Below the pieces are notes generated by a model, which saw only the letters and a list, made by a program, of their open reading frames with translations, was not told where the DNA came from and ran no database searches. The translations under genes were made by a program, and so were the position numbers. DNA of 64,000 bases, from NCBI GenBank assembly GCA_965206365.1, contig CBDBJL010000025.1:1-64000 (forward strand), read 5' to 3'. Source of the stretch: CBDBJL01 sp965206365. Lineage in GTDB: Bacteria; Pseudomonadota; Alphaproteobacteria; JABAAW01; JAHZMA01. Below are positions 33,819 through 41,969 of this stretch, one piece after another (positions within the stretch are counted from its first letter, which is position 1; each line of letters starts with the position of its first letter).

Positions 33819-35870
33819 ATGTCAATGATAGACGCGAATAAACCCCCTTCAAACTTCAAAAACTCAGATACAAATGCTCATGCGCGTTATGATCCTTCAG
33901 TTACTTTTCGGGTTTTAGCGGGCAAGATGGCACAAATAGTCACTGGATTATTGGTGGCGATGTCGTGCTATCATTTTTATGTGGCAGGCTTTGGTGTGGT
34001 CACTGAGTTGGTTCACAGAAGCGTTCATATTTCTTTTGTACTTGGGTTGGTATTTCTACTATTTAATGCGCGCAAACATAGTGGGCAAGAGATTATCAGT
34101 AAGAAATGGTATGCGATTGGTGGTATTGGTTTGTGGGATTTTGCTCTTGCCGCTCTTGCTGTGCTTGTCGTTAATTATTTGCCATCGCTTTCGCCTGAAG
34201 TTTTGGCTAGGCGGGTAGGTGCGCCTAATAGCATCGATGTTTTCATGGGAACGGTTTTAATTGTTTTGGTATTAGAAGCAGCTCGGCGTGCGGTGGGTTT
34301 GAGTTTGGTTATTATTTGTCTCATATTTATCGCATATGCACTTTGGGGGCAAGTGGCTCCGGGAGTTTTAAAACATACTGGTAGTAGCTGGCTTGGGTTG
34401 ATCAATCACCTTTATCTAACGAATCAAGGGATTTACGGTATTGCGATCGGTGTGGTTGCAAAATATGTTTTCTTATTTGTTCTTTTTGGGGTATTGGCAA
34501 CTGAAGTGGGTTTGGGGCAGCTTTTCATCGATATGGCTCAGATTGTCGCGGGGCGGTTTGCCGGTGGGCCTGCCAAAGTGGCTATTTTTTCTTCTGCAAT
34601 GCTGGGCACAATATCAGGTTCGTCGATTGCAAATACGGTAACAACGGGTTCATTAACGATTCCAGCGATGAAAAAGGTAGGTTATCCGGCCCATTTTGCG
34701 GGTGCGGTTGAGGCAACTGCCTCTACCGGTGGGCAAATCACCCCCCCGATTATGGGAGCGGCGGCATTTGTGATGGTAGAATTTTTGGAAGTTCCATATC
34801 AACAGATTTTGCTGGCGGCTTTATTCCCGGCAATTCTACATTATTTTGGTATTTTTACGATGGTGCATTTCGAAGCAAAAAGATTAGGTTTGCGCGGGTT
34901 ACGTCGCGATGAAATGCCGGTTTTGTTACAAATAATGCGAAAACATTGGCTTACTTTGGTGCCACTTATTTTATTAATTTATCTTATTATTGCGGGGCGC
35001 ACTCCTGATTATGCTGCAGTATGGGGGATTGTGGCGTGTGTTTGTGTTGGTTTTTCGAATCGGTATAATCGGTTGAACTTGCAAAAATTAATCCATGCTT
35101 TATCGCTTGGGGCAAAATATGCTCTCTCGGTGGGGGCGGCCGCTGCTGCTGTGGGGATTATTGTGGGTGTTGTTACCTTAACGGGAACAGGATTTAGGCT
35201 AAGTTTTATGATTACACAAGGTTCAGCTTTGATCGCTGAATGGTTTGTAACGTTTTGGTTAGGAAGTTTGCTTACAGTTCATGGGATTACTTTGTTTTTC
35301 ACTTTGTGTTTTACGGCTCTGGCTTGTATTCTCATGGGTGCTGGGTTGCCAACAACGGCTACCTATATTATTTTGGCATCGATTGCGGCTCCGGCATTAA
35401 GCCTATTGGGGGTTGAGCCTTTGGTTGCACATTTTTTTGTATTTTATTACGGAGTGCTTGCAGATATTACGCCACCGGTTGCGCTGGCTGCTTATGCGGG
35501 TGCAGGCATTGCTGGGGCGAATCCTTTTAAAACCGGCAACACCGCATTTCGGTTAGGAATTGCGAAAGCTTTGGTGCCCTTTGTTTTTGTTTATTCGCCT
35601 TCTTTATTATTGGTGGCGAATCATTTTTCTTGGCAAGCTTTTTTTGTTACTTTTCTCGGGGCTGTTTTGGGGATTGGGCTGTTGGGGATCGCATTTTCGG
35701 GCTATGCTCTTTGTCCCTTAAAACGGTATCAACGTTGGTGGCTGGCAGGGGGAGCCCTGATTTTGATAGCCCCTGGGCTGAAAACGATTATTATCGGGTT
35801 GGTTTTGGTTACACCGATTTTGGCGATGCAAATAAAAGCAAGTTATCGGGGGCGGTTATTATCGTCTTGA
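33819..35870 (+). CDS. TRAP transporter fused permease (DctQ-DctM type)
   Basis: This inner-membrane protein of about 683 residues fuses the small and large TRAP permease subunits, the usual partner of TAXI receptors. Many hydrophobic segments are visible. Conserved large-subunit motifs include SAMLGTISGSSIANTVTTGSLTIPAMKKVGY, ATASTGGQITPPIMGAAAFVM, MGAGLPTTATYIIL and YYGVLADITPPVALAAYAGAGIAGANP. ATG 33819 is chosen; GTG 33813 and ATG 33825 are alternatives. The DUF1850 gene often found between receptor and permease is absent. Confidence 0.94.
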   Translation: MSMIDANKPPSNFKNSDTNAHARYDPSVTFRVLAGKMAQIVTGLLVAMSCYHFYVAGFGVVTELVHRSVHISFVLGLVFLLFNARKHSGQEIISKKWYAIGGIGLWDFALAALAVLVVNYLPSLSPEVLARRVGAPNSIDVFMGTVLIVLVLEAARRAVGLSLVIICLIFIAYALWGQVAPGVLKHTGSSWLGLINHLYLTNQGIYGIAIGVVAKYVFLFVLFGVLATEVGLGQLFIDMAQIVAGRFAGGPAKVAIFSSAMLGTISGSSIANTVTTGSLTIPAMKKVGYPAHFAGAVEATASTGGQITPPIMGAAAFVMVEFLEVPYQQILLAALFPAILHYFGIFTMVHFEAKRLGLRGLRRDEMPVLLQIMRKHWLTLVPLILLIYLIIAGRTPDYAAVWGIVACVCVGFSNRYNRLNLQKLIHALSLGAKYALSVGAAAAAVGIIVGVVTLTGTGFRLSFMITQGSALIAEWFVTFWLGSLLTVHGITLFFTLCFTALACILMGAGLPTTATYIILASIAAPALSLLGVEPLVAHFFVFYYGVLADITPPVALAAYAGAGIAGANPFKTGNTAFRLGIAKALVPFVFVYSPSLLLVANHFSWQAFFVTFLGAVLGIGLLGIAFSGYALCPLKRYQRWWLAGGALILIAPGLKTIIIGLVLVTPILAMQIKASYRGRLLSS

Positions 35871-36028
35871 TTTTGCTCTGGTTTACTGATGTAGGGAAAA
35901 GTTAAGTACTGGAAATAGTTTTTGTTACTGAAATGATTTTATTTTGATAGCGTGGAGTTAAGGCATTGAAAATGCATATCGATGGTTTGTGGAACTAAAA
36001 ATTACGAAAATTAAGGAAGATAATTACG

Positions 36029-37453
36029 ATGATTATAAAAAAGCAACATTATATTGATGGCAAATGGGTGGATACAGCCAAGCCCAATGATTTTGATGTG
36101 ATTAACCCCGCTACAGAAGAAGTGATTGGGGTGATTTCTCTTGGGAATTGCGATGATGTGGATCAGGCGGTTATCGCTGCACGCAAGGCGTTTATTGGTT
36201 ATTCGAAAACCACGATCCAAGAGCGGGTGGTGCTTTTAGAAAAGCTGTTAAAAATTTATCAGCGTCGTTATGAAGAAATTGCGCAAATTATGACCTTAGA
36301 ATTAGGCGCGCCCATTGATATGTGTCGCGATGTGCAAACCGATACTGGGGTTGGAATTTTAAGATCAACAATTGAAATTATGCAGAACCTAAAATTGCAA
36401 GAAATTTTGCCATCGGGAGATCAAATCTGGTTAGAGCCAATTGGAGTTTGCGGATTAATTACACCATGGAATTGGCCCATTAATCAAATGGCGATGAAGG
36501 TGATTCCGGCATTGGCGGCGGGTTGTACGGTGATTTTGAAACCCAGTGAATTAACACCACTTTCGGCAATTATTTATGCTGAAATTTTTGCTGAGGCTGG
36601 GTTCCCCGCAGGGGTATTTAATTTGGTGAATGGCGATGGTCCTACGGTGGGTTCTGCTCTTTCTTGTCATCGCGATATTGATATGATGTCATTTACAGGT
36701 TCTTCGCGTGGCGGTATTGCGGTTTTGAAAGATTCCGCGGATACAGTGAAGAAGGTAACCTTAGAGCTTGGTGGTAATTCAGCAAATATTGTATTTGCGG
36801 ATGCTGATTTAGAAAAGCTCATTCCAAATGCGGTATCGGAATGTTTTTTCAATACGGGGCAATCGTGTGATGCACCTGTGCGCTTACTTGTAGAACAAAC
36901 GATTTATGATCAAGTGGTGCAACTGGCAACTGATTATGCGAATTCGGTTCAAGTGGGTGATCCCACCCAATCTGGTGATTTTTTAGGGCCCTTGATTAGT
37001 GCGACGCACCATGAGAGGGTTTCTGATTATATTGATGCTGGGATTGCTGAAGGGGCACGTTTGGTTGTGGGAGGAGCAGGAAAGCCTGAAGGATTTTCTA
37101 AGGGGTATTATGTGCGTCCAACTATTTTTGTGGATGTTGGCGAGCAGATGCGGATTTATCAGGAAGAAATTTTTGGACCGGTACTGACGATTAGCCCATT
37201 TCTAGGCGAGGCGGATGCGATTCGTATGGCAAATGATACGGATTATGGGCTTGCTAGTTACATTCAAACCTCTGACAAAGAACGCGCAAAGCGTGTTGCA
37301 CAAGCAATTCGGGTGGGGGGCATCCATATTAATGGGGCGGCATATAATTATGGCAGCCCGTTTGGGGGTTACAAACAATCAGGAACGGGGCGCGAGGGGG
37401 GGCGTGCCGGCATTGAAGATTTCATGGAACTAAAAACAGTTCATGGGCTTTGA
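36029..37453 (+). CDS. NAD(P)-dependent aldehyde dehydrogenase
   Basis: This soluble aldehyde dehydrogenase superfamily enzyme has 474 residues. Substrate/cofactor motifs are clear: ITPWNWPINQMAMKVIPALAAGCTVILKPSE, FTGSSRGG, the general base Glu in LELGGNSANIV, and the catalytic Cys in FNTGQSCDAP. The NTGQSC context resembles broad semialdehyde/betaine-aldehyde-like members; the substrate cannot be assigned. AAGGAAG lies upstream of the ATG. The HD-domain gene begins 39 bases downstream, so the two probably form an operon, possibly serving the compound imported by the upstream TRAP system. Confidence 0.92.
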   Translation: MIIKKQHYIDGKWVDTAKPNDFDVINPATEEVIGVISLGNCDDVDQAVIAARKAFIGYSKTTIQERVVLLEKLLKIYQRRYEEIAQIMTLELGAPIDMCRDVQTDTGVGILRSTIEIMQNLKLQEILPSGDQIWLEPIGVCGLITPWNWPINQMAMKVIPALAAGCTVILKPSELTPLSAIIYAEIFAEAGFPAGVFNLVNGDGPTVGSALSCHRDIDMMSFTGSSRGGIAVLKDSADTVKKVTLELGGNSANIVFADADLEKLIPNAVSECFFNTGQSCDAPVRLLVEQTIYDQVVQLATDYANSVQVGDPTQSGDFLGPLISATHHERVSDYIDAGIAEGARLVVGGAGKPEGFSKGYYVRPTIFVDVGEQMRIYQEEIFGPVLTISPFLGEADAIRMANDTDYGLASYIQTSDKERAKRVAQAIRVGGIHINGAAYNYGSPFGGYKQSGTGREGGRAGIEDFMELKTVHGL

Positions 37454-37492
37454 GGTTAAGCAAATTTTTCGTTTCGCTTAAAGGAGAATATT

Positions 37493-38083
37493 ATGGAGCA
37501 AGTTGCATTTACACAGATGAAAGATGGAACGAAGGAAGAATATGAGTTTTTGCATCATTTGGAAGAACATTATATTCAAAACACTGGAGAACGGTTGTTG
37601 GGGTTGCTGGAAGTTATGGGGGCAGATAGTTTGGGCGGTTATCAGGTAAGTCGGAAAGAACATTGCTTGCAATCTGCAACTAGGGCATATCGCGATGGTG
37701 CTGATATTGATTGGGTGGTCACAACTTTACTCCATGATGTTAGCGATGTGGTTGCGCCTTGCACGCATGATGTGGTTGCTGCTGCAATTTTGCGCCCATT
37801 TGTGCGTGAGGAATGTAGCTGGGTGGTCGAATATCACGGGATTTTTCAGAAATATTACTATATTCATCATTTTAATGGGGATCGAAATGAACGTGATCGT
37901 TATCAAGATCATCCAGCCTATCTAACATGTATTGATTTTTGCGAAAAATGGGATCAATTATCGTTTGATCCTAATTATGAATCAGAGGATTTGGAATTTT
38001 TTCGGGCAATGGTAAATGAAGTTTTCTCGCGAACCCCTTATGATGCCAATGTAATTCAAGCGGGAATTTATAAAGGGCTGTAG
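37493..38083 (+). CDS. HD-domain protein of the PhnZ/MIOX-like oxygenase group
   Basis: This 196-residue protein has the ligand pattern of HD-domain mixed-valence di-iron oxygenases (PhnZ, TmpB, myo-inositol oxygenase): His57 (RKEHCLQSA), His81-Asp82 (LLHD), His92 (CTHDVVAA), His115 (EYHG) and Asp154 (KWDQ). The His57-to-His81 spacing of 24 matches that recalled for PhnZ. The Tyr/Glu substrate pair of PhnZ upstream of the first His is not kept; GGYQVSRKEH places Tyr50 where PhnZ has Glu. A different substrate is therefore likely. The neighbouring aldehyde dehydrogenase suggests a C-C or C-N oxidation pathway. A plain phosphohydrolase remains possible. Confidence 0.75.
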   Translation: MEQVAFTQMKDGTKEEYEFLHHLEEHYIQNTGERLLGLLEVMGADSLGGYQVSRKEHCLQSATRAYRDGADIDWVVTTLLHDVSDVVAPCTHDVVAAAILRPFVREECSWVVEYHGIFQKYYYIHHFNGDRNERDRYQDHPAYLTCIDFCEKWDQLSFDPNYESEDLEFFRAMVNEVFSRTPYDANVIQAGIYKGL

Positions 38084-38102
38084 TTAAGTTTTGTTGAGAG
38101 AA

Positions 38103-38624
38103 TTATGAATTGCGGTTTTGTTGGTGATAAAATAATATTTTATCACGTGCTGCGGTAAGCTGGGCAGTTTTTTCGGCGTAAATATCAGGCTCGGTTTTTT
38201 GTATTTCGCTAAGTTTTTTTTTGGCAGCTAGGTAGGCTTCGATAATTTGGCTTTCATCCGCATCGCGAGAAATACTTAAAAGTTTTTCAGCTTGTTGCAA
38301 GGTTATCCGGTATTGTGTGGTTCTAATATTTGGGCGTGCACCCATTGGGCTGAGCTTTTTTCGTAAAAAATTAGCTCCTAAAATATAGAAGGCACTTAGT
38401 GCCAAACGCTTTAATAAGGGTAAAAAGGCAAATAACCCAACCCAAGAAAGGTAGGCTTTGCCACTGAAAAGCAACCAAATGCCAAGCAATAACAGTAGTG
38501 CGCTTAGCATGTAATTTTTAATTTTTTTTAGAAAATTAGCGATAATATGTGGATTACTTTTCACAAATCCATCCAATAATAGCCAACCAAGAAGTAAAAT
38601 AATTGCAATGATGATTAAGTACAT
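38103..38624 (-). CDS. Membrane protein with degenerate J-like domain
   Basis: This 173-residue protein has an N-terminal membrane helix, a second hydrophobic block at about 40-75 (LSALLLLLGIWLLF, WVGLFAFLPLL), and a C-terminal helical region (ITLQQAEKLLSISRDADESQIIEAYLAAKKKLSEI) aligned with alphaproteobacterial membrane-anchored J-domain proteins. The essential HPD tripeptide is missing: the region reads LSEIQKTEPDIYAEKTAQL. It therefore cannot stimulate DnaK ATPase in the ordinary way. This resembles the Pam16-type J-like situation. The function is unknown; glnB lies divergently upstream. Confidence 0.65.
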   Translation of the reverse strand: MYLIIIAIILLLGWLLLDGFVKSNPHIIANFLKKIKNYMLSALLLLLGIWLLFSGKAYLSWVGLFAFLPLLKRLALSAFYILGANFLRKKLSPMGARPNIRTTQYRITLQQAEKLLSISRDADESQIIEAYLAAKKKLSEIQKTEPDIYAEKTAQLTAARDKILFYHQQNRNS

Positions 38625-38637
38625 TTTATCCCTAAAA

Positions 38638-38679
38638 AAAGACCGAAAGAAAAGACCGAAAAAAAGACCAAAAAAAAGA
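38638..38679. repeat. Short tandem repeat, unit about 12 bases
   Basis: Three successive copies of an AAAAGACCGAAA-like unit, the last with CCA for CCG, lie immediately upstream of the J-like gene (minus strand) and about 170 bases before glnB. Confidence 0.7.
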
Positions 38680-38768
38680 TAAGTGCTGCATTATAAAACA
38701 TACTCATATACTCCTAAAATAAGGCTTGACTTATATAGGAATATGTTCAAAATTGTTTTTGTCGTTTG

Positions 38769-38780
38769 GTATGATCATAC
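38769..38780. promoter_or_regulatory. Palindrome upstream of glnB
   Basis: GTATGATCATAC is a perfect 12-base palindrome about 70 bases before the glnB start. A TTGACT element lies at 38726-38731, but no good -10 was found at the right distance. It could be an operator; an NtrC-type assignment is not supported. Confidence 0.3.
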
Positions 38781-38849
38781 ACGTTACATGTTGTTCGATT
38801 TTGTTAAAAAATTGTTTGTGAAAAAATTGCATAGGTATTCAAGTAGCAT

Positions 38850-39191
38850 ATGAAGAAGATAGAAGCAATCTTAAAACCCTTTAAGCTCGATGAGGTGAAG
38901 GAAGCCTTGCATGAAATTGGGGTTCAGGGGATTACTGTGGTTGAGGCAAAGGGATTTGGGCGTCAAAAGGGGCATACTGAGCTTTATCGAGGTTCGGAAT
39001 ATGTTATTGATTTTTTACCGAAATCGAAGATAGAGATTGTCATTGAAGATCATTTATTGGAACGTGCTTTAAATGTTATCCAGGAAGCTGCAAAAACAGG
39101 GCGGATCGGAGATGGAAAAATATTTGTTACCGAGGTTCTAGATGCTGTGAGAATTCGCACAGGTGAGCGTGGGAACGAAGCCGTCAGATAG
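38850..39191 (+). CDS. glnB: Nitrogen regulatory protein P-II
   Basis: This trimeric signal protein (113 residues) reports glutamine and 2-oxoglutarate status to GlnE and other targets. MKKIEAILKPFKLDEVKEAL starts the fold; the T-loop with the uridylylation Tyr is in LYRGSEYVIDFLPK; the C-terminus GRIGDGKIFV and DAVRIRTGERG is canonical. It lies 22 bases before glnA, the classical alphaproteobacterial glnBA operon. Confidence 0.97.
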   Translation: MKKIEAILKPFKLDEVKEALHEIGVQGITVVEAKGFGRQKGHTELYRGSEYVIDFLPKSKIEIVIEDHLLERALNVIQEAAKTGRIGDGKIFVTEVLDAVRIRTGERGNEAVR

Positions 39192-39213
39192 TTTATTTTA
39201 AGAAGGAAAAGAA

Positions 39214-40623
39214 ATGACTGATTGTAAGAAAATATTGGATTTAATTAAAGAAAAAGAGATTCAATATATAGATTTTAGATTTACGGATATGCGTGGAAAA
39301 TGGCAACATACAGCGCAGCATGTTTCTACTGTTGGTGAAGATTTGTTCGAAGATGGGATTATGTTTGATGGTTCATCAATTGCTGGTTGGAAAGCCATTA
39401 ATGATTCGGATATGCTGTTAATGCCAGATCTAGATTCTGCTTATATTGATCCCTTTGTGGCTCAGCCTGCATTAGCAATATTTTGTGATATTTTAGAGCC
39501 GTCGACGCGGAAACCTTATGCTCGTGATCCGCGTTCGATTGGCAAAAAAGCTTTGAATTTTATGAAAGAAAGTGGTGTTGGTGATACAGCTTACTTTGGA
39601 CCTGAGGCAGAATTTTTTGTGTTTGATAGTGTTTTGATTAAAAATGATATGAATCATTGCATGTATCAGGTGAGTTCAGAAGAAGGACCCTATGCCAGTG
39701 GTGACGAGATGGAGGGTGGCAATTATGGGCATCGTCCAGGAATTAAAGGAGGGTATTTCCCCGTGGCTCCGGTCGATTCAGCTCAGGATTTGCGCGCCGA
39801 GATGGTAAGTGTGTTGCATGAATTGGGCGTGGAGGTAGAAAAACACCACCATGAAGTAGCACCATCGCAACATGAGCTTGGCATTAAATTTTCAACAATG
39901 GTGGATATTGCTGATAAAATTCAGCTTTATAAATATGTTGTTCATATGGTTTCGCATAGCTATGGGAAAACCGCAACTTTTATGCCGAAACCAATTGTTG
40001 GTGATAATGGTTCGGGAATGCATGTAAATCAATCGATTTGGAAAGATGGAAAAAATGTTTTTGCGGGTTCGCTTTATGCGGATCTTTCCGAAACATGCTT
40101 ATTTTATATTGGTGGTATTATTAAGCATGCCCGTGCCATTAATGCTTTTAGCAATCCTTCTACGAACAGCTATAAGCGGTTGGTTCCTGGGTATGAGGCC
40201 CCTGTTTTATTAGCTTATTCAGCGCGCAATCGTTCAGCTTCATGCCGAATTCCACATGTTTCTAGTCCGAATGGAAAACGCGTTGAGGCTAGATTTCCCG
40301 ATCCAACTGCAAACCCATATTTGTGTTATACGGCTTTATTAATGGCTGGATTGGATGGAATTCGGAATAAAATGCATCCAGGAGAGGCAATGGATAAGGA
40401 TTTATATGATTTGCCAGCCGAAGAATTGAAAGGGATCCCAACGGTTGCTCGTAATTTGCAAGAGGCTTTGGATAGCTTAAGTGCGGATAGAGAATTCTTA
40501 AAACAGGGCGATGTGATGAGTGATGATTTTATTGATGCTTATATTGCTTTGAAGACCGAAGAGGTGGAAAGAATCGAATTGGCAACACATCCGTTGGAAT
40601 ATGCGATGTATTATTCGTCATAG
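39214..40623 (+). CDS. glnA: Glutamine synthetase type I
   Basis: The dodecameric enzyme condenses glutamate and ammonia using ATP. The 469-residue protein has MFDGSSIAGWKAI, the metal/glutamate residues in FGPEAEFFVFD, GSGMHVNQSIWKDGKN, and the flap NPSTNSYKRLVPGYEAPV. The adenylylation tyrosine is in MDKDLYDLPAEE, so it is a GSI-beta enzyme controlled by the glnE product, also in this window. AAGAAGGAAAAG precedes the start. A strong hairpin follows the stop. Confidence 0.98.
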   Translation: MTDCKKILDLIKEKEIQYIDFRFTDMRGKWQHTAQHVSTVGEDLFEDGIMFDGSSIAGWKAINDSDMLLMPDLDSAYIDPFVAQPALAIFCDILEPSTRKPYARDPRSIGKKALNFMKESGVGDTAYFGPEAEFFVFDSVLIKNDMNHCMYQVSSEEGPYASGDEMEGGNYGHRPGIKGGYFPVAPVDSAQDLRAEMVSVLHELGVEVEKHHHEVAPSQHELGIKFSTMVDIADKIQLYKYVVHMVSHSYGKTATFMPKPIVGDNGSGMHVNQSIWKDGKNVFAGSLYADLSETCLFYIGGIIKHARAINAFSNPSTNSYKRLVPGYEAPVLLAYSARNRSASCRIPHVSSPNGKRVEARFPDPTANPYLCYTALLMAGLDGIRNKMHPGEAMDKDLYDLPAEELKGIPTVARNLQEALDSLSADREFLKQGDVMSDDFIDAYIALKTEEVERIELATHPLEYAMYYSS

Positions 40624-40648
40624 AAGATTTTGGTTGAAAAAAAAAGCA

Positions 40649-40691
40649 CAGAAAAAAGCATTGCAAGTATTTTTTGCAGTGCTTTTTTCTG
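40649..40691 (+). terminator. Terminator downstream of glnA
   Basis: CAGAAAAAAGCATTGCAA (40649-40666) pairs with TTGCAGTGCTTTTTTCTG (40674-40691) with one internal mismatch and a seven-base loop. The right arm contains six T. The long stem close behind the stop fits an intrinsic terminator. Confidence 0.75.
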
Positions 40692-40773
40692 ATCTAAGAT
40701 CAGATTATTACGGATCGGTTATTCATTCTTCGTAAGGGAGTTGTTGGCAGAAGTGCCTTGCAAAAGATAAAAT

Positions 40774-41967
40774 TTAATAATAAGTTTTAATTTTATTACC
40801 AAAATTAAGACTATTATATTCAATGGGTATGGAAATATCAATATTGTTCCAATCTTGAAAACTTTCTTTAATGATTTTTCCAAAATTTGGATCGCCAGGC
40901 GTAAAGTAAAAAAATTGAATTAAATCAGAAAATTTCTTCAATTGGTCCGGGGCATATAAATCACTGCCAGGGGCTCCTCTTCTAAAGAATGAAGGAAAAA
41001 TTCCAAAAATCTTTCGAATATCGCCAAGTGGGATTGTCGCTGTATAGAATGGATGTTCTGGATCTAGGCGTTTTAACTGAGCGTTGATCTGGGAAGCTAG
41101 CGTTGCTGGTTCAATAACATCATAACCACCATCAATGAAGGGTTTGTTTTTGCCAGTTACCACAAAATCTAGATTGCGTGGATCACCAATCGTTGGGGCA
41201 TGGAAAAGTTTGTTGGGGCAAAGATAAGGCTCGTTTGAGCGGATTGCATAGCAAATCGCAATATGATTATTTTCGGGCAGGGTTAGATCATGATTGAAAA
41301 TATAACTACGATAATAGTTATGTTGTGCCAATAATAGTGCCATTGGCTGTAAGCTTTGCGCATCTAACATTAGGATAACGGCACCATGAATATCTAGCTC
41401 GTGCCAAATGGTTTTATTACCGGCTAATGTTGCAAAAATATTTTGGAATAAATTTAATATTTTTGGTAAGCCACTTGCGGTGAAAACCACATTATATTTA
41501 AGGATAATAACCGGCTTATCGGGAAGATGAATATTTTTGGGCAGGGTTAAGGTTTCATAATAAACGCGCCCATAAATTGGGGCGATTTGATTTTTATTGG
41601 CATTTGTTAAAATTTCATGAGAGCCTTGATAATCAACATAATAAATATCTCTTTCATTTTCAATGGGTTTAACATCTTTGGCACTAAGGGGAGCTGTTTT
41701 CACCATTTGATGGTTTTTCATTAATGCAGATTGCATTAAATAGTGAGTATCAAAATCTACGGGACGGGCAGAACCCATAGAAATATAAATTTCAGGAAGA
41801 AATTTCTGTAAAAGCTGAGTTTCGCTATTGTAAGATAATTTAGACAATAGGGTTTCGCTATAGGCCAGGTGAGGCATGAGTAACCATAAAATAATACTTA
41901 TTTTTGGCAAAATCTTTCTGCTTAGATTTATAAAAATAATAATAAATGCAAACAGATTCATGATCAA
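40774..41967 (-). CDS. Exported protein of unknown function
   Basis: This 397-residue protein is not recognised. The first ~45 residues hold two hydrophobic runs (LFAFIIIFINL and ISIILWLLMPHLAYS) ending in a signal-peptidase-like AYS-E site, so it is probably periplasmic or lipid-free secreted. The rest is rich in beta-type segments with conserved-looking blocks such as YYVDYQGSHEI, HELDIHGAVILMLD, HIAICYAIRSNEPYLCP and NLDFVVTGKNKPFIDGGYDV. The two Cys in CYAIRSNEPYLC might form a disulfide. It starts two bases after ppdK ends on the same strand, suggesting cotranscription. Confidence 0.7.
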   Translation of the reverse strand: MIMNLFAFIIIFINLSRKILPKISIILWLLMPHLAYSETLLSKLSYNSETQLLQKFLPEIYISMGSARPVDFDTHYLMQSALMKNHQMVKTAPLSAKDVKPIENERDIYYVDYQGSHEILTNANKNQIAPIYGRVYYETLTLPKNIHLPDKPVIILKYNVVFTASGLPKILNLFQNIFATLAGNKTIWHELDIHGAVILMLDAQSLQPMALLLAQHNYYRSYIFNHDLTLPENNHIAICYAIRSNEPYLCPNKLFHAPTIGDPRNLDFVVTGKNKPFIDGGYDVIEPATLASQINAQLKRLDPEHPFYTATIPLGDIRKIFGIFPSFFRRGAPGSDLYAPDQLKKFSDLIQFFYFTPGDPNFGKIIKESFQDWNNIDISIPIEYNSLNFGNKIKTYY

Positions 41968-41969
41968 CT

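Noticed and set aside
38726..38780. NtrC or sigma-54 promoter for glnB-glnA
   Set aside because: No GG-N10-GC type -24/-12 element was found; only an unassigned palindrome and a partial -35 element are visible.
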